DNA of 64,000 bases from an uncultured Alsobacter sp. (lineage in GTDB: Bacteria; Pseudomonadota; Alphaproteobacteria; Rhizobiales; Beijerinckiaceae): NCBI RefSeq assembly GCF_945952055.1, contig NZ_CAMFHB010000026.1, positions 24,702 to 88,701 of the forward strand, in the 5' to 3' direction. The position numbers and the translations under genes are program-made. The number at the start of each line of letters is the position of its first letter. Position 1 is the stretch's first letter. The notes under the pieces are model-generated. The model saw only the letters and a list, made by a program, of their open reading frames with translations. It made no database searches and had not been told where the DNA came from. This document shows positions 40,957 through 49,944 of this stretch, in pieces.

Positions 40957-42780
40957 TCACCCGATCGGCCGTGTCGCCTTTTCCAGCCAGGCCAGCGTTT
41001 CGCCCGAGACGCTCGGCGTCACCACCTCGCGCGTCTTCGCGTGATAGGCGTTCAGCCAGTCGATCTCCTCCCGCGTCATGATCGAAGGCTCGACCAGCGC
41101 GAGGTCGATCGGCGTGAAGGACAGCGTCTCGAACCCGTACATCTCGCGCTCGGCGCCCGGGATCTCGCGCTTCTCGACGAGAATCAGGTTCTCGATGCGG
41201 ATGCCGAAGCTGCCGGTCTTGTAGTAGCCGGGCTCGTTGGACAGGATCATGCCGGGCTGCAGCGCCGTGGTGCCGAGCTTGGAGATGCGCTGGGGCCCCT
41301 CGTGCACCGAGAGATAGCTGCCGATGCCGTGGCCCGTGCCATGGTCGAAGTCGAGCCCGGCCTGCCACAGCGCGGCGCGCGCGAAGCTGTCGAGCTGGGC
41401 GCCGGAGATCCCCTTGGGAAAGACCGCCGTCGCGATGGCGATGTGCCCCTTGAGGACCCGGGTGAAGCGATCCTTCATCTCGGGTGTCGGCGTGCCCACC
41501 GCCATGGTGCGGGTGATGTCCGTGGTGCCGTCCTGGTACTGGGCGCCGGAGTCGATCAGGAAGATCCCCGGCTCGATGGCGCGGTTGGAGGCGGTCGACA
41601 CGCGGTAGTGCGGAAGAGCCGCGTTCGGGCCCGCGCCCGAGATCGAGGGGAACGAGACGTCCTTCAGTGCACCCGTGGCGATGCGGAACCCCTCCAGCGC
41701 CACGGCGGCGCTGATCTCGGTCTCGCCGCCCTTCGGTGCCTCACGGTCGAACCAGGCAAGGAAATTCGCCATGGCGGCGGCGTCGCGGCGATGGGCGGAG
41801 CGGGATCCGGCGATCTCGGCGGCGTTCTTCACCGCCTTCATCAGCGCGACTGGATCGGCGCCCACGTCGGCGGTGCCGCCCGCCTCCTCGACCTGCGAGA
41901 CGAGCCACTGTGACGCCGTCCCCTGGTCGAAGCGCACACGCGCCTTGGCCTCGCCCAGCGCCCGCAGGCTGCGCTGCAGAGCGGTCGGTTCCTCGATGTC
42001 GGCAACGGAGGCGAGGGCGTCGCGCACGGCGTTCGACAGCTTGCGGCCGTCCATGAACAGGGTCGGCCGGCCCTCGCGCGGCACGATGGCGTGTCCGAGC
42101 GGCAGGGGCGTGTGGGACACGTCGCCGCCGCGGATGTTGAAGATCCAGGCGACGGCATGGGGATCCGAGACCACGAGCGCGCCCGCGTCGTGGCCCGCCA
42201 CCGAGGCTCGGATCCGGTCGAGCTTCGTCGCCGTGTCCTCGCCCGCGAGGTCGATCGGGTGCGGAACCACGGCCGCCAGCGGCGGGGCGGGGCGGTCGTT
42301 CCACACGGCGTCGATCGGATTGTCGGCCACCGGCACGAGCGTCGCTCCGGCCTTCTGGCAGGCCTTCTCCAGCCGGCGTACGCCGTCGGGCGTGTGGAGG
42401 CGGGGGTCGAACCCGAGCTTCGCGCCCTTCGCGAGCGCCTTCTCGATCCAGGCGTCCGGGGGATTGTCGACCAGATGCTCGGGCGCAATCAGGGCGGTGT
42501 CGACCTGCTCGCGGACCTGAACGGTATAGCGGCCATCGACGAAGATGGCCGCCTTGTCGGCGAGCACGATCGCCACGCCCCAGGACCCGGTGAACCCCGT
42601 CAGCCAGGACAGGCGCTCGGAGGAGGGCGGAACATACTCGTTCTGGTACTCGTCTGTGCGGGGCACGATGAAGCCGTCCAGTCCGCGCCGCTTCAACTCG
42701 GCGCGCAGGGCCGCCACCCGCGGGGCGCCCTGCGCCGGGCTGGCTTTCTCCTCGAAGGACTGGAATTGGGCCTTGGTCAT
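40957..42780 (-). CDS. Xaa-Pro aminopeptidase (aminopeptidase P)
   Basis: A 607-residue cytoplasmic metallopeptidase that removes an N-terminal residue before proline. It has two creatinase-like N-terminal domains (about 25-300), then a pita-bread catalytic domain. The metal ligands are visible in LIDSGAQYQDGTTDITRT (two Asp), the HGIGSYLSVHEGP histidine, the SNEPGYY glutamate and the final glutamate in GFETLSF. The long three-domain form is like eukaryotic cytosolic APP1 and alphaproteobacterial PepP. The start at 42780 lies after a GAGGCAAG ribosome site. Confidence 0.92.
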   Translation of the reverse strand: MTKAQFQSFEEKASPAQGAPRVAALRAELKRRGLDGFIVPRTDEYQNEYVPPSSERLSWLTGFTGSWGVAIVLADKAAIFVDGRYTVQVREQVDTALIAPEHLVDNPPDAWIEKALAKGAKLGFDPRLHTPDGVRRLEKACQKAGATLVPVADNPIDAVWNDRPAPPLAAVVPHPIDLAGEDTATKLDRIRASVAGHDAGALVVSDPHAVAWIFNIRGGDVSHTPLPLGHAIVPREGRPTLFMDGRKLSNAVRDALASVADIEEPTALQRSLRALGEAKARVRFDQGTASQWLVSQVEEAGGTADVGADPVALMKAVKNAAEIAGSRSAHRRDAAAMANFLAWFDREAPKGGETEISAAVALEGFRIATGALKDVSFPSISGAGPNAALPHYRVSTASNRAIEPGIFLIDSGAQYQDGTTDITRTMAVGTPTPEMKDRFTRVLKGHIAIATAVFPKGISGAQLDSFARAALWQAGLDFDHGTGHGIGSYLSVHEGPQRISKLGTTALQPGMILSNEPGYYKTGSFGIRIENLILVEKREIPGAEREMYGFETLSFTPIDLALVEPSIMTREEIDWLNAYHAKTREVVTPSVSGETLAWLEKATRPIG

Positions 42781-42907
42781 CGCTTGCCTCGTCTCGATCC
42801 TGCAGGCGGCAAGCCGTGCACAGGCGGTTCGGCGCGTCAAGGATGACGCGGTTCAGCGTCCGTTTTGTGCAATGCGGAAAATATTGCCAAACCCTTGAAC
42901 AAGCTCT

Positions 42908-43019
42908 GCATGTGCGCGTTGAGAGCCATGCATCGTCGGCTCTATCTCGCACATGCGAGACAGGTTACGACGGCGTCATATTGGAAACGTCCGGATGGCT
43001 CTCTCAACACCGTGAGGAG
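42908..43019 (+). promoter_or_regulatory. Structured leader with mutually exclusive hairpins
   Basis: A 9-bp stem (GCATGTGCG 42908-42916 with CGCACATGC 42948-42956) encloses an inner stem (AGAGCC 42922-42927 with GGCTCT 42938-42943). The 10-base word GTTGAGAGCC at 42918-42927 can instead pair with GGCTCTCTCAAC at 42997-43008, six bases before the AGGAG ribosome site (43015-43019). This two-state layout is typical of cis-acting regulatory RNA controlling the small gene at 43028. The promoter is not identified. Confidence 0.5.
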
Positions 43020-43027
43020 CAAATCCC

Positions 43028-43246
43028 ATGACCACCCTTCGACTTTCCCGTCTTCATGTTGTGGCGGGCCTCCGTGAAGAAGCCGGCCCCCGCGTCGGAC
43101 AGCAGATGTTCCGCGGCGTCGTCGACGCGCTGATCGACTCACGGCGCAGGCATGCCGTGCGCGAGCTCCGCAAGCGACAGGCCTTCGGACCGCTCATTTC
43201 CGTGATGCACATCGACCTGAGCCAGGACGAGTTGTCGCCTTTCTGA
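43028..43246 (+). CDS. Small basic protein of unknown function
   Basis: A 72-residue, Arg-rich protein that I do not recognise. It begins TTLRLSRLHVVAGL, has a central amphipathic helix-like segment with a run of arginines (SRRRHAVRELRKRQ) and ends with an acidic tail. No signal peptide or membrane segment is seen. A very good ribosome site (AGGAG, eight bases before the ATG) and a structured leader support it being a real gene. It stands alone between aminopeptidase P (divergent) and prmA (convergent). Basic charge would allow RNA or DNA binding, but that is only a guess. Confidence 0.6.
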   Translation: MTTLRLSRLHVVAGLREEAGPRVGQQMFRGVVDALIDSRRRHAVRELRKRQAFGPLISVMHIDLSQDELSPF

Positions 43247-43258
43247 CGCTGGTTGTCG

Positions 43259-44179
43259 TCAGGCCTGCCGCGGGCCGGCGCCTCCGCGGCGCAGATGCAG
43301 TGATGCCCACCCTTCGAGGTCCCGCCTCGCCACCAGCGACAATCCCTGCGCGCGGTAGGCCGCCAGCACGCCAGGCACGTCACGCGCCTGCAGGCCGGAC
43401 AGGATGACGTCGGCATTGCGCGTCGCCACCGACGCGATCGAGGGAGCGAGCCGCATCAGGGGCCGCGCCAGGATGTTGGCGAACACCAGATCGTAGGGTG
43501 ATCCCGCCTGGAGCAGAGGATGGCCGACGCCCTTGGCCACGACCGGGCGGACATAGGCCCCGGCATGGTTGTGCACGGCATTGGAGCGCGCGGCCTCCAC
43601 CGCCACGGGATCGATGTCGCCTGACGCGACGGGGCGACGCAGCGCCCGGGCGGCCGCGATGGCCAGGACGCCCGTGCCGGTTCCGACGTCCAGCACGTGC
43701 CGCGGCCGACGGCGTTTCAGGATGTCGTCGAGGAACAGCAGGCAGCCGCGGGTGGTGCCGTGGTGTCCGGTCCCGAAGGCCAGGGCCGCCTCGATCTCGA
43801 TGGCGATGGCATGGCCTGCGACGCGTCCCCGGTCATGGCTGCCGTGGACCACGAACCGTCCGGCCGGCACGGGGGCGAGTCCGTCCAGCGACGCCTTGAC
43901 CCAGTCCTTCTCCGCGATGGCATCGAACGTCACGGCCGCGGCGGCGTCCGGTCCGGCGGACTGCGCCACCAGGTCGCGGATCATGTCCTCGTCCGGCTCG
44001 GAGGAGAAGTAGACCTCCACTTCCCATTGCAGCGTCTTCTCGTTCTCGAAGGCCGCCGCGGCCGTCTCGGCCGGGTCGAACATCTCGACGACGACGTCGG
44101 CCACGTTGCGCGCGGTCGCCTCGTCGCAGACGAGCTTCATCAGGTGGGTGGGGCGGTGGGGAGGGAGACCTTCGAGCAT
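43259..44179 (-). CDS. prmA: Ribosomal protein L11 methyltransferase
   Basis: A 306-residue SAM-dependent methyltransferase that trimethylates ribosomal protein L11. The N-terminal substrate-recognition domain (about 15-110) has VEVYFSSEPDED. The C-terminal Rossmann domain has ALAFGTGHHGTTRGCL, the SAM motif LDVGTGTGVLAIAAA, DIDPVAVEAARSN and the FANILARPL motif, all characteristic of PrmA. An in-frame alternative start (MKLVCDEA, residue 14) is possible. Confidence 0.93.
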   Translation of the reverse strand: MLEGLPPHRPTHLMKLVCDEATARNVADVVVEMFDPAETAAAAFENEKTLQWEVEVYFSSEPDEDMIRDLVAQSAGPDAAAAVTFDAIAEKDWVKASLDGLAPVPAGRFVVHGSHDRGRVAGHAIAIEIEAALAFGTGHHGTTRGCLLFLDDILKRRRPRHVLDVGTGTGVLAIAAARALRRPVASGDIDPVAVEAARSNAVHNHAGAYVRPVVAKGVGHPLLQAGSPYDLVFANILARPLMRLAPSIASVATRNADVILSGLQARDVPGVLAAYRAQGLSLVARRDLEGWASLHLRRGGAGPRQA

Positions 44180-44274
44180 GGGCGGTTCGTAGCGGAGGAC
44201 GGGGCTTCTGTCGATGGCGGTTGCCTCGCTGAGCGCTGGCGGGCATGCTCACGCTTTATCGATCTTGATCGCAG

Positions 44275-44469
44275 ATGATTTTTGAACGCGACAGCCGCCG
44301 CATCATGGCGCGCTTGGTTGAGGAAGGTTGGGTGCTCCTCAGGTCCAAGGGATCCCACCACCATTTTGGAAAAGCTGGGGAGCGATTTATCGTGACGGTG
44401 CCTCATCCCAAGAGAGACCTTCCGCTCGGCACGGTGAAGGCCATTTATCGTCAGGCAGGATGGGCGTGA
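44275..44469 (+). CDS. hicA: HicA-type mRNA-interferase toxin
   Basis: A 64-residue protein with the small double-stranded-RNA-binding-like HicA fold: SRRIMARLVEEGWVLL, the catalytic histidine region KGSHHHF, and the conserved VPHPKRDLPLGTVKAIYRQAG end (quoted across two strands). HicA cuts mRNA when free of HicB. The start at 44275 gives the usual HicA length; its ribosome site is weak. The antitoxin gene follows after ten bases. Confidence 0.88.
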   Translation: MIFERDSRRIMARLVEEGWVLLRSKGSHHHFGKAGERFIVTVPHPKRDLPLGTVKAIYRQAGWA

Positions 44470-44479
44470 GCGGGTTGCC

Positions 44480-44776
44480 ATGAAGCCAGTGATCGGTCTT
44501 GTGTCCAAGGATCCCGACAGCGCCTATGGCGTTTTCTTCCCCGATGCGCCCGGCTGCTTCTCGGCATCTGACGATCTTTCCGACCTGTTCGAGGCTTCGG
44601 CCGAAGCCTTGAAGGGTTGGGCCGCCATGATGATCCAGAGCGGCTTGACGATCCCGGAGCCGCGCGACCTGCCGTGCCTCCGTGAGGATTCGACGTTGGC
44701 GGAAGCCTTCGCGATGGCCGAATTGGTCATCGCGCTTCCGCACCCCTGCGAGGGCGGCGTCCAGAAAGCGGCGTGA
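44480..44776 (+). CDS. hicB: HicB-type antitoxin
   Basis: A 98-residue protein with the HicB RNase-H-like fold: YGVFFPDAPGCFSASDD and the EASAEALKGWAAMM helix. A short C-terminal region (SGLTIPEPRDL onwards) carries the partner-binding and probably DNA-contacting part. It pairs with the HicA gene just upstream. Its stop codon is 18 bases from the convergent helicase stop. Confidence 0.88.
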   Translation: MKPVIGLVSKDPDSAYGVFFPDAPGCFSASDDLSDLFEASAEALKGWAAMMIQSGLTIPEPRDLPCLREDSTLAEAFAMAELVIALPHPCEGGVQKAA

Positions 44777-44794
44777 CCGGCGCGAATCCGGATT

Positions 44795-47146
44795 TCACGC
44801 CTTCTGGACGAAGCTCTCCAGCACCATTTTCCGGCCGGCCTTGTCGAAGTCGATCGTGAGCTTGTTGCCGTCCACGGCCGCCACGGTGCCGTTGCCGAAC
44901 TTGACGTGGAAGACGCGCTGGCCGGTGCCGTAGCTGCTGGTCGAACCGGTGGACTTGGCCACCAGCTCACCCTCGATCTGAAGCGGACCCCGGCGCCCGG
45001 GGCCGGAATCCCGGCTGCCGCCGCCAAATCCGCCGCCCTGGCGCTGGCGCTCCTGGGCGCGCTGCCAGCCGGGGGTGCTGTAGCTCGACCCGAAGGTCTC
45101 CATGCGATCGAAGCGGCTTCCGCCGTAGCCGCCGAAGCTTGCCGGGGCCTCGGTCACCTCGACATGGGCCTCGGGCAACTCGTCCACGAAGCGCGAGGGG
45201 ATCGTCGACTGCCACAGGCCGTGGATGCGCCGGTTGGAGGCGAAGTAGATCTTGGCCCGCCGTCGTGCCCGCGTGAGGCCCACATAGGCCAGACGGCGCT
45301 CTTCCTCGAGGCCGGCCCGGCCGCTCTCGTCCAGCGCGCGCTGGTTGGGGAACAGTCCTTCTTCCCAACCGGGCAGGAAGACCGTGTCGAACTCGAGCCC
45401 CTTGGCCCCGTGCATGGTCATGATCGACACCTTCTCGGTGGTGTCGCTGTCGGAGGCTTCCATCACCAGCGAGACATGCTCGAGGAAGCCGGCGAGGTCC
45501 GGGAACTCCTCCATCGAGCGCACGAGTTCCTTGAGGTTCTCCAGGCGTCCGGTGCTCTCGGCCGTGCGCTCCTTCTGCCACATCTCCGTGTAGCCGCTCT
45601 CCTCGAGGATGAGCTCGGCCAGCTCGTTGTGCTTCATCGTCTCGATGCGTGACGACCAGCGCGCGAAGGCCGACGTGAGGTCGCGCAGCGCCGTGCGCGG
45701 CTTGGGCTTCAGCTCGTCCGTCTCCGAGAGTTGCCGCGCCGCCTGCATCAGCGGGATCCGCTGCTTTCGGGCGTAGCTGTGCATCTGCTCGAGCGTGGCG
45801 TCGCCAAGCCCGCGCTTGGGCGTGTTGACGATCCGCTCGAAGGCGAGGTCGTCGGTGGGATTGGCGACGCAGCGCAGATAGGCGAGCGCGTCGCGGATCT
45901 CGAGGCGCTCGTAGAAGCGCGGGCCACCGATGACGCGATAGGGCAGGCCGAGCGTCACGAAGCGGTCTTCGATCTCGCGCATCTGGGCCGAGATGCGCAC
46001 CAGGATCGCCATGTCGGCGAGCGAGTGCCCCTTGTGCTGGAGCGCCTCGATCTCCTCGCCGATCAGACGGGCCTCCTCCTCGCTGTCCCAGGCGCCGGTG
46101 AGGGTGGGCTTCTCGCCCTCCTCGCCGTCGGTGAAGAGCGTCTTGCCCAGCCGGCCCTCGTTGTGGGCGATCAGGTGGCCGGCGGCGGCGAGGATGTGGC
46201 CGGTCGAGCGGTAGTTGCGCTCCAGCCTCACCACGGTCGCGCCCGGGAAGTCGTGCTCGAACCGCAGGATGTTGTCGACCTCCGCCCCGCGCCAGCCGTA
46301 GATCGACTGGTCGTCGTCGCCCACGCAGGCGACGTTGCGGCGGCCCTGCGCCAGCAGGCGCAGCCACAGGTACTGCGCGACGTTGGTGTCCTGGTACTCG
46401 TCGACCAGGATGTACTTGAACCGGTCCTGGTAGGACTGCAGCACGTCCGGGTGCTCGCGGAAGAGCCGCAGGTTCTCGATCAGCAGGTCGCCGAAGTCGG
46501 CCGCGTTGAGCTGCTTCAGCCGCTCCTGGTAGGCGGCGTAGAGCTTGCCGCCGCGCCCGTTGGCGAAAGCGGCGGCCTCGCCCGCCGGCACCTTGTCGGG
46601 CGTTAGGCCGCGGTTCTTCCAGCCGTCGATGAAGGCGGCCAGCGCGCGGGCCGGCCAGCGCTTTTCGTCGATGTCGGCGGCCTGGATCACCTGCCGCATC
46701 AGCCGGATCTGGTCGTCCGTGTCGAGGATCGTGAAGTCCGAGCGCAGGCCCACGAGTTCGGCATGCTTGCGCAGGATGCGCGTGCCGATGGCGTGGAAGG
46801 TGCCCAGCCACGGCATGCCCTCGGCCACGGGGCCCACCAGGTGGGCGACCCGCTCCTTCATCTCCCGGGCGGCCTTGTTGGTGAAGGTCACGGCGAGGAT
46901 CTGCGACGGATAGGCGAGGCCGGACGCGATGATGTGGGCGATGCGGGTGGTCAGCACGCGCGTCTTGCCCGTGCCGGCGCCAGCGAGGACCAGCACCGGT
47001 CCGTCGGTGACCTCCACCGCACGGCGCTGCTCGGGATTGAGGCCGACCAGATAGGGCGACGGCGCGGCCACGCCGGCACGGGCGCGGGCGGCGAGGCCGC
47101 CGGGGCGGGGCTGATGCTCGCCGTCGTGGCGATCGTGGTCCGTCAC
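44795..47146 (-). CDS. uvrD: UvrD/PcrA-type DNA helicase
   Basis: A superfamily 1A helicase of about 783 residues. With the GTG start at 47146, Walker A GAGTGKT lies at 56-62, preceded by the Q-motif LNPEQRRAV. Motif II reads DEYQDTN, motif III contains GDDDQSIYGWRGA, motif V/VI regions include TMHGAKGLEFDTVFLPGWEEG (quoted in part) and the VGLTRARRRA motif. The C-terminal 100 residues are Gly/Arg/Ser-rich and end in a Tudor-like segment that in PcrA binds RNA polymerase. The start is uncertain: an in-frame ATG at 47212 is also possible. Roles are nucleotide-excision and mismatch repair. Confidence 0.92.
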   Translation of the reverse strand: MTDHDRHDGEHQPRPGGLAARARAGVAAPSPYLVGLNPEQRRAVEVTDGPVLVLAGAGTGKTRVLTTRIAHIIASGLAYPSQILAVTFTNKAAREMKERVAHLVGPVAEGMPWLGTFHAIGTRILRKHAELVGLRSDFTILDTDDQIRLMRQVIQAADIDEKRWPARALAAFIDGWKNRGLTPDKVPAGEAAAFANGRGGKLYAAYQERLKQLNAADFGDLLIENLRLFREHPDVLQSYQDRFKYILVDEYQDTNVAQYLWLRLLAQGRRNVACVGDDDQSIYGWRGAEVDNILRFEHDFPGATVVRLERNYRSTGHILAAAGHLIAHNEGRLGKTLFTDGEEGEKPTLTGAWDSEEEARLIGEEIEALQHKGHSLADMAILVRISAQMREIEDRFVTLGLPYRVIGGPRFYERLEIRDALAYLRCVANPTDDLAFERIVNTPKRGLGDATLEQMHSYARKQRIPLMQAARQLSETDELKPKPRTALRDLTSAFARWSSRIETMKHNELAELILEESGYTEMWQKERTAESTGRLENLKELVRSMEEFPDLAGFLEHVSLVMEASDSDTTEKVSIMTMHGAKGLEFDTVFLPGWEEGLFPNQRALDESGRAGLEEERRLAYVGLTRARRRAKIYFASNRRIHGLWQSTIPSRFVDELPEAHVEVTEAPASFGGYGGSRFDRMETFGSSYSTPGWQRAQERQRQGGGFGGGSRDSGPGRRGPLQIEGELVAKSTGSTSSYGTGQRVFHVKFGNGTVAAVDGNKLTIDFDKAGRKMVLESFVQKA

Positions 47147-47412
47147 TGTCCTGTTGCCTGCCTGGGTCTCGCGGTGCGCTCGCGTTGAAGGACCGGTTTG
47201 CGCGTGGCGCATTCGGCATGTCCGGCGCGGCCGGTTCACCGGTCCCGCGCCGCGCGGCCGGTCCACCGACTCGGGCCTCTTAAACCATGCCCGGAAAAGG
47301 CGAAAGTGTCGACCATCGGGGGGCAGGCCCGGTTGCACCGCCGCAGCACGCCCTTGCAAGCGAGGCCTCCGCGGGTGCATGACCGTCGGCAACCGTCCCC
47401 GGAAAGCTCCCC

Positions 47413-48045
47413 GTGTCCGCCTCCCTCTTCATCTCGACCATCCTGGCCGGCTTCATCTACGTCGTGACGCCCGGGCCCGCCTTCCTCGCCGTCTTCGCGC
47501 TCGCCGCCCGGCACGGAAGAGCCGCCGGGTCGCGGTTCCTGTTCGGCCACCTCGCCGGCGACATCCTCTGGGGAGCGCTGGCGCTGGCGGCCATCGTGGG
47601 CGTCAACCAGCTCGGCCCGCTGCTGTTCGAGGCGCTGGGCGTGGGCTGCGGCCTCTACCTGATCTGGCTCGGCGTGAAGGCGGTGCTGGCCCGCGACGAC
47701 GGCACCGCGGCGGTCGTCGGCAGCCTGAGGCCCGTTCGCGCGGGGCTCGTCTTCGGGCTCACCAATCCCAAGGCCTACCCGGTCTCGCTCGCCGTCTTCA
47801 CGGCGCTCACGGTCCGCCACGCCTCCGAGATCAGCCTGGAGACCGCCCCGGCGCTGATGGGGGCCGCCACCATCGGTTTCGTTCTCGGCGCCGCGACGAT
47901 CGTCTTCTGGGCCGGCCTCGACGTCGTGCGCCGGTTCTTCCTCAAGCACGGCCTGATCGTGAACCGTATCGTCGGCGTCACCTTCGTGCTCTTCGGAGCC
48001 AAGTCGCTCTTCGATGCGGGCCGTAGCTTCGCGGCGCGAACCTAG
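47413..48045 (+). CDS. LysE/RhtB-family amino-acid exporter
   Basis: A 210-residue inner-membrane protein with six hydrophobic segments and the LysE-family features PGPAFLAVFALAARHGR near the N-terminus, FLFGHLAGD and the TNPKAYPVSLAVF motif. Members export amino acids or homoserine lactones; the substrate is unknown here. Translation starts at GTG 47413. The last 68 bases overlap the end of the convergent MscS-type gene. Confidence 0.87.
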   Translation: MSASLFISTILAGFIYVVTPGPAFLAVFALAARHGRAAGSRFLFGHLAGDILWGALALAAIVGVNQLGPLLFEALGVGCGLYLIWLGVKAVLARDDGTAAVVGSLRPVRAGLVFGLTNPKAYPVSLAVFTALTVRHASEISLETAPALMGAATIGFVLGAATIVFWAGLDVVRRFFLKHGLIVNRIVGVTFVLFGAKSLFDAGRSFAART

Positions 48046-49900
48046 GCTCCTCCTCGGCCTGTTCCGGCTCGCTCGGGTCGGACCGCAGCACGATCGCGTT
48101 CGTGGCGAAGCGGACGCCGCCCTCCAGCAGCGCGTCGAAAAGCCGCCGCACCACCTCGCGCTGGAGCGAGGTGATCTTGAGCGGGCGGGCCGTGAACTTG
48201 AAGCGCAGCATGACCGCGGTCTCGACGATGTCCGCGATGCCCTGCAGCTTCAGCGGCACGATGAACTCGGGCCCCCATTCGGGATCCTCGAGCAAGGCAA
48301 GGCCGATCCTCTTGGCGGTCTTGCGCACCTTTTCCAGGTCCGTGTCGGGCGCAAAGCGCAGGTTGAACTTCATCGTCGACCAGTCCCGGCTGAAATTGGT
48401 CACCGCGACGATCTGACCGTAGGGGATCGTGTGCACCTGGCCGTTCTGGTGTCGGAGCCTGAGCGACCGCAGGGCGATGCTTTCCACCGACCCCTTGTGC
48501 CTGCCGGTGTCGATGTACTCCCCGACCCGGAACGCGTCGTCGGCAATGAAGAAGAAGCCCGACACGATGTCGCGGACCAGGGCCTGGGAGCCGAAGCTGA
48601 TCGCCAGGCCGAAGATCCCGGCGCCGGCGAGGAGGGGGCCGACATTGATGCCCAGGTTGGCGAGCCCGAGCAGCACGCCGACACCGATACTGACCGCCAT
48701 GACGACGCGGGCGAGGATCGGCAGGGCCGTGGCCATGCGCGATCCGGCCACGAGCTCGTCGTCGTCGCTGCCGGGCACGGCGGGCAGGCGCGGCGTGCCG
48801 AACCGCAGCGCCGACCACGTCCTGAGCGCTTCATGGGCCAGGATGCCGGCGAGCGAAACACAGGCTCCCAGAAGGAGGGCTCGCCCAACGGCGGGCCAGT
48901 CGTCGGCCGGCACCAGTTCGAGCACATCGACCAGCCAGTCGCGGGCCACCCAGATGCAGCCGATGACGATGAGGCCGACCACGAGGCCTCGCTTGATCGC
49001 CGCGCCGGCCACGGCCACCCCACCGCCGACGGCGGCCGCCGGCATGCCGTCGGCCGTTCCTTGACCGAACAGCCGGTTTCCGGCGCGCGATATCCCAAAG
49101 GCCGCGAGGCCGATGCCGACGGTCGCCGTGAAGGCATCCCAGAGCGCGAAGTCCAGTCGCACGACGGAGCGCACCCAGATGAACCAGCCGGCGCCCAGCA
49201 CGACGTAGCCCAGGGCCCGCTGGAGACCGGGACGATCGCGCAGCAGGATACGCCACGCGGCCGCGGCGAGGACCGCGACCGTCGTGGCGCTCACGAGCGC
49301 CAGCGCCCGCGCGGGCAGCAGGGCGAGCCCCTGCACGAGGAAGACCGGGACGATCGACACGAAGGCCAGCGCGACGGCGAAGGCGAGCGCGGCGAGCCTT
49401 TGCGCGGGGCCGACGCCGCGCGATGCGACGGCCAGAAGCCGCTGGTCCGGGTGGTCCGGCCTGAGGAAGACGCCGACGGCGAGAATGGCGATGCGCCAGC
49501 GCAGCGTGCCCCACAGGAGAGCGGCGACGAGGAGGTCGGGCGGCGCCTGTCCGGGCGCGAGGATGGCGACGGCGGCGCTGGCCCAGACGAGGAGGACGGC
49601 CGCTGCCACGACGTCGTCCACGAGCAGGCCGGCAAGGGTGGGCCAGCCGGACCGCCCGAGGATGCGTCGCCCGGGCCCGGGAATGAGAGTGCTCGGCCAA
49701 AGAGCGAGCACGGCCCACGCGAACAGCAGCAAGAGGATGGGCCGACCGCCGCCGGGGATCGCCCCGATGGCGGTCGCTGTCGCGTGGAAGGCGGAGGGCG
49801 CATCCGGCAGAGCCGTCAGGATCGCCGCAACCGTCGCGAAAAAGTCCGCGGCATGCTGGCCGAGAACGGCGATCCAGCTCGACGTGCTGAAATCCTGCAT
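47978..49900 (-). CDS. MscS-family mechanosensitive channel, large form
   Basis: A 640-residue membrane protein. The first 420 residues hold about ten hydrophobic segments; the conserved MscS core follows (about 430-600): the pore-lining helix with LGINVGPLLAGAGIFGLAISFG (quoted in part, 16-residue core GLAISFGSQALVRDIV), the beta domain FRVGEYIDTG and VESIALRSLRLR, and the alpha/beta cage ending in KFTARPLKITS. Such multi-helix MscS proteins open under osmotic downshock. Its 3' end runs 68 bases into the convergent exporter gene, encoding an Arg-rich tail. Confidence 0.88.
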   Translation of the reverse strand: MQDFSTSSWIAVLGQHAADFFATVAAILTALPDAPSAFHATATAIGAIPGGGRPILLLLFAWAVLALWPSTLIPGPGRRILGRSGWPTLAGLLVDDVVAAAVLLVWASAAVAILAPGQAPPDLLVAALLWGTLRWRIAILAVGVFLRPDHPDQRLLAVASRGVGPAQRLAALAFAVALAFVSIVPVFLVQGLALLPARALALVSATTVAVLAAAAWRILLRDRPGLQRALGYVVLGAGWFIWVRSVVRLDFALWDAFTATVGIGLAAFGISRAGNRLFGQGTADGMPAAAVGGGVAVAGAAIKRGLVVGLIVIGCIWVARDWLVDVLELVPADDWPAVGRALLLGACVSLAGILAHEALRTWSALRFGTPRLPAVPGSDDDELVAGSRMATALPILARVVMAVSIGVGVLLGLANLGINVGPLLAGAGIFGLAISFGSQALVRDIVSGFFFIADDAFRVGEYIDTGRHKGSVESIALRSLRLRHQNGQVHTIPYGQIVAVTNFSRDWSTMKFNLRFAPDTDLEKVRKTAKRIGLALLEDPEWGPEFIVPLKLQGIADIVETAVMLRFKFTARPLKITSLQREVVRRLFDALLEGGVRFATNAIVLRSDPSEPEQAEEEPRFAPRSYGPHRRATWLRRARR

Positions 49901-49944
49901 GACGCCCCCTCGTGTCCGGCCTCGACCGGTTCAGCTCGAGGCTA

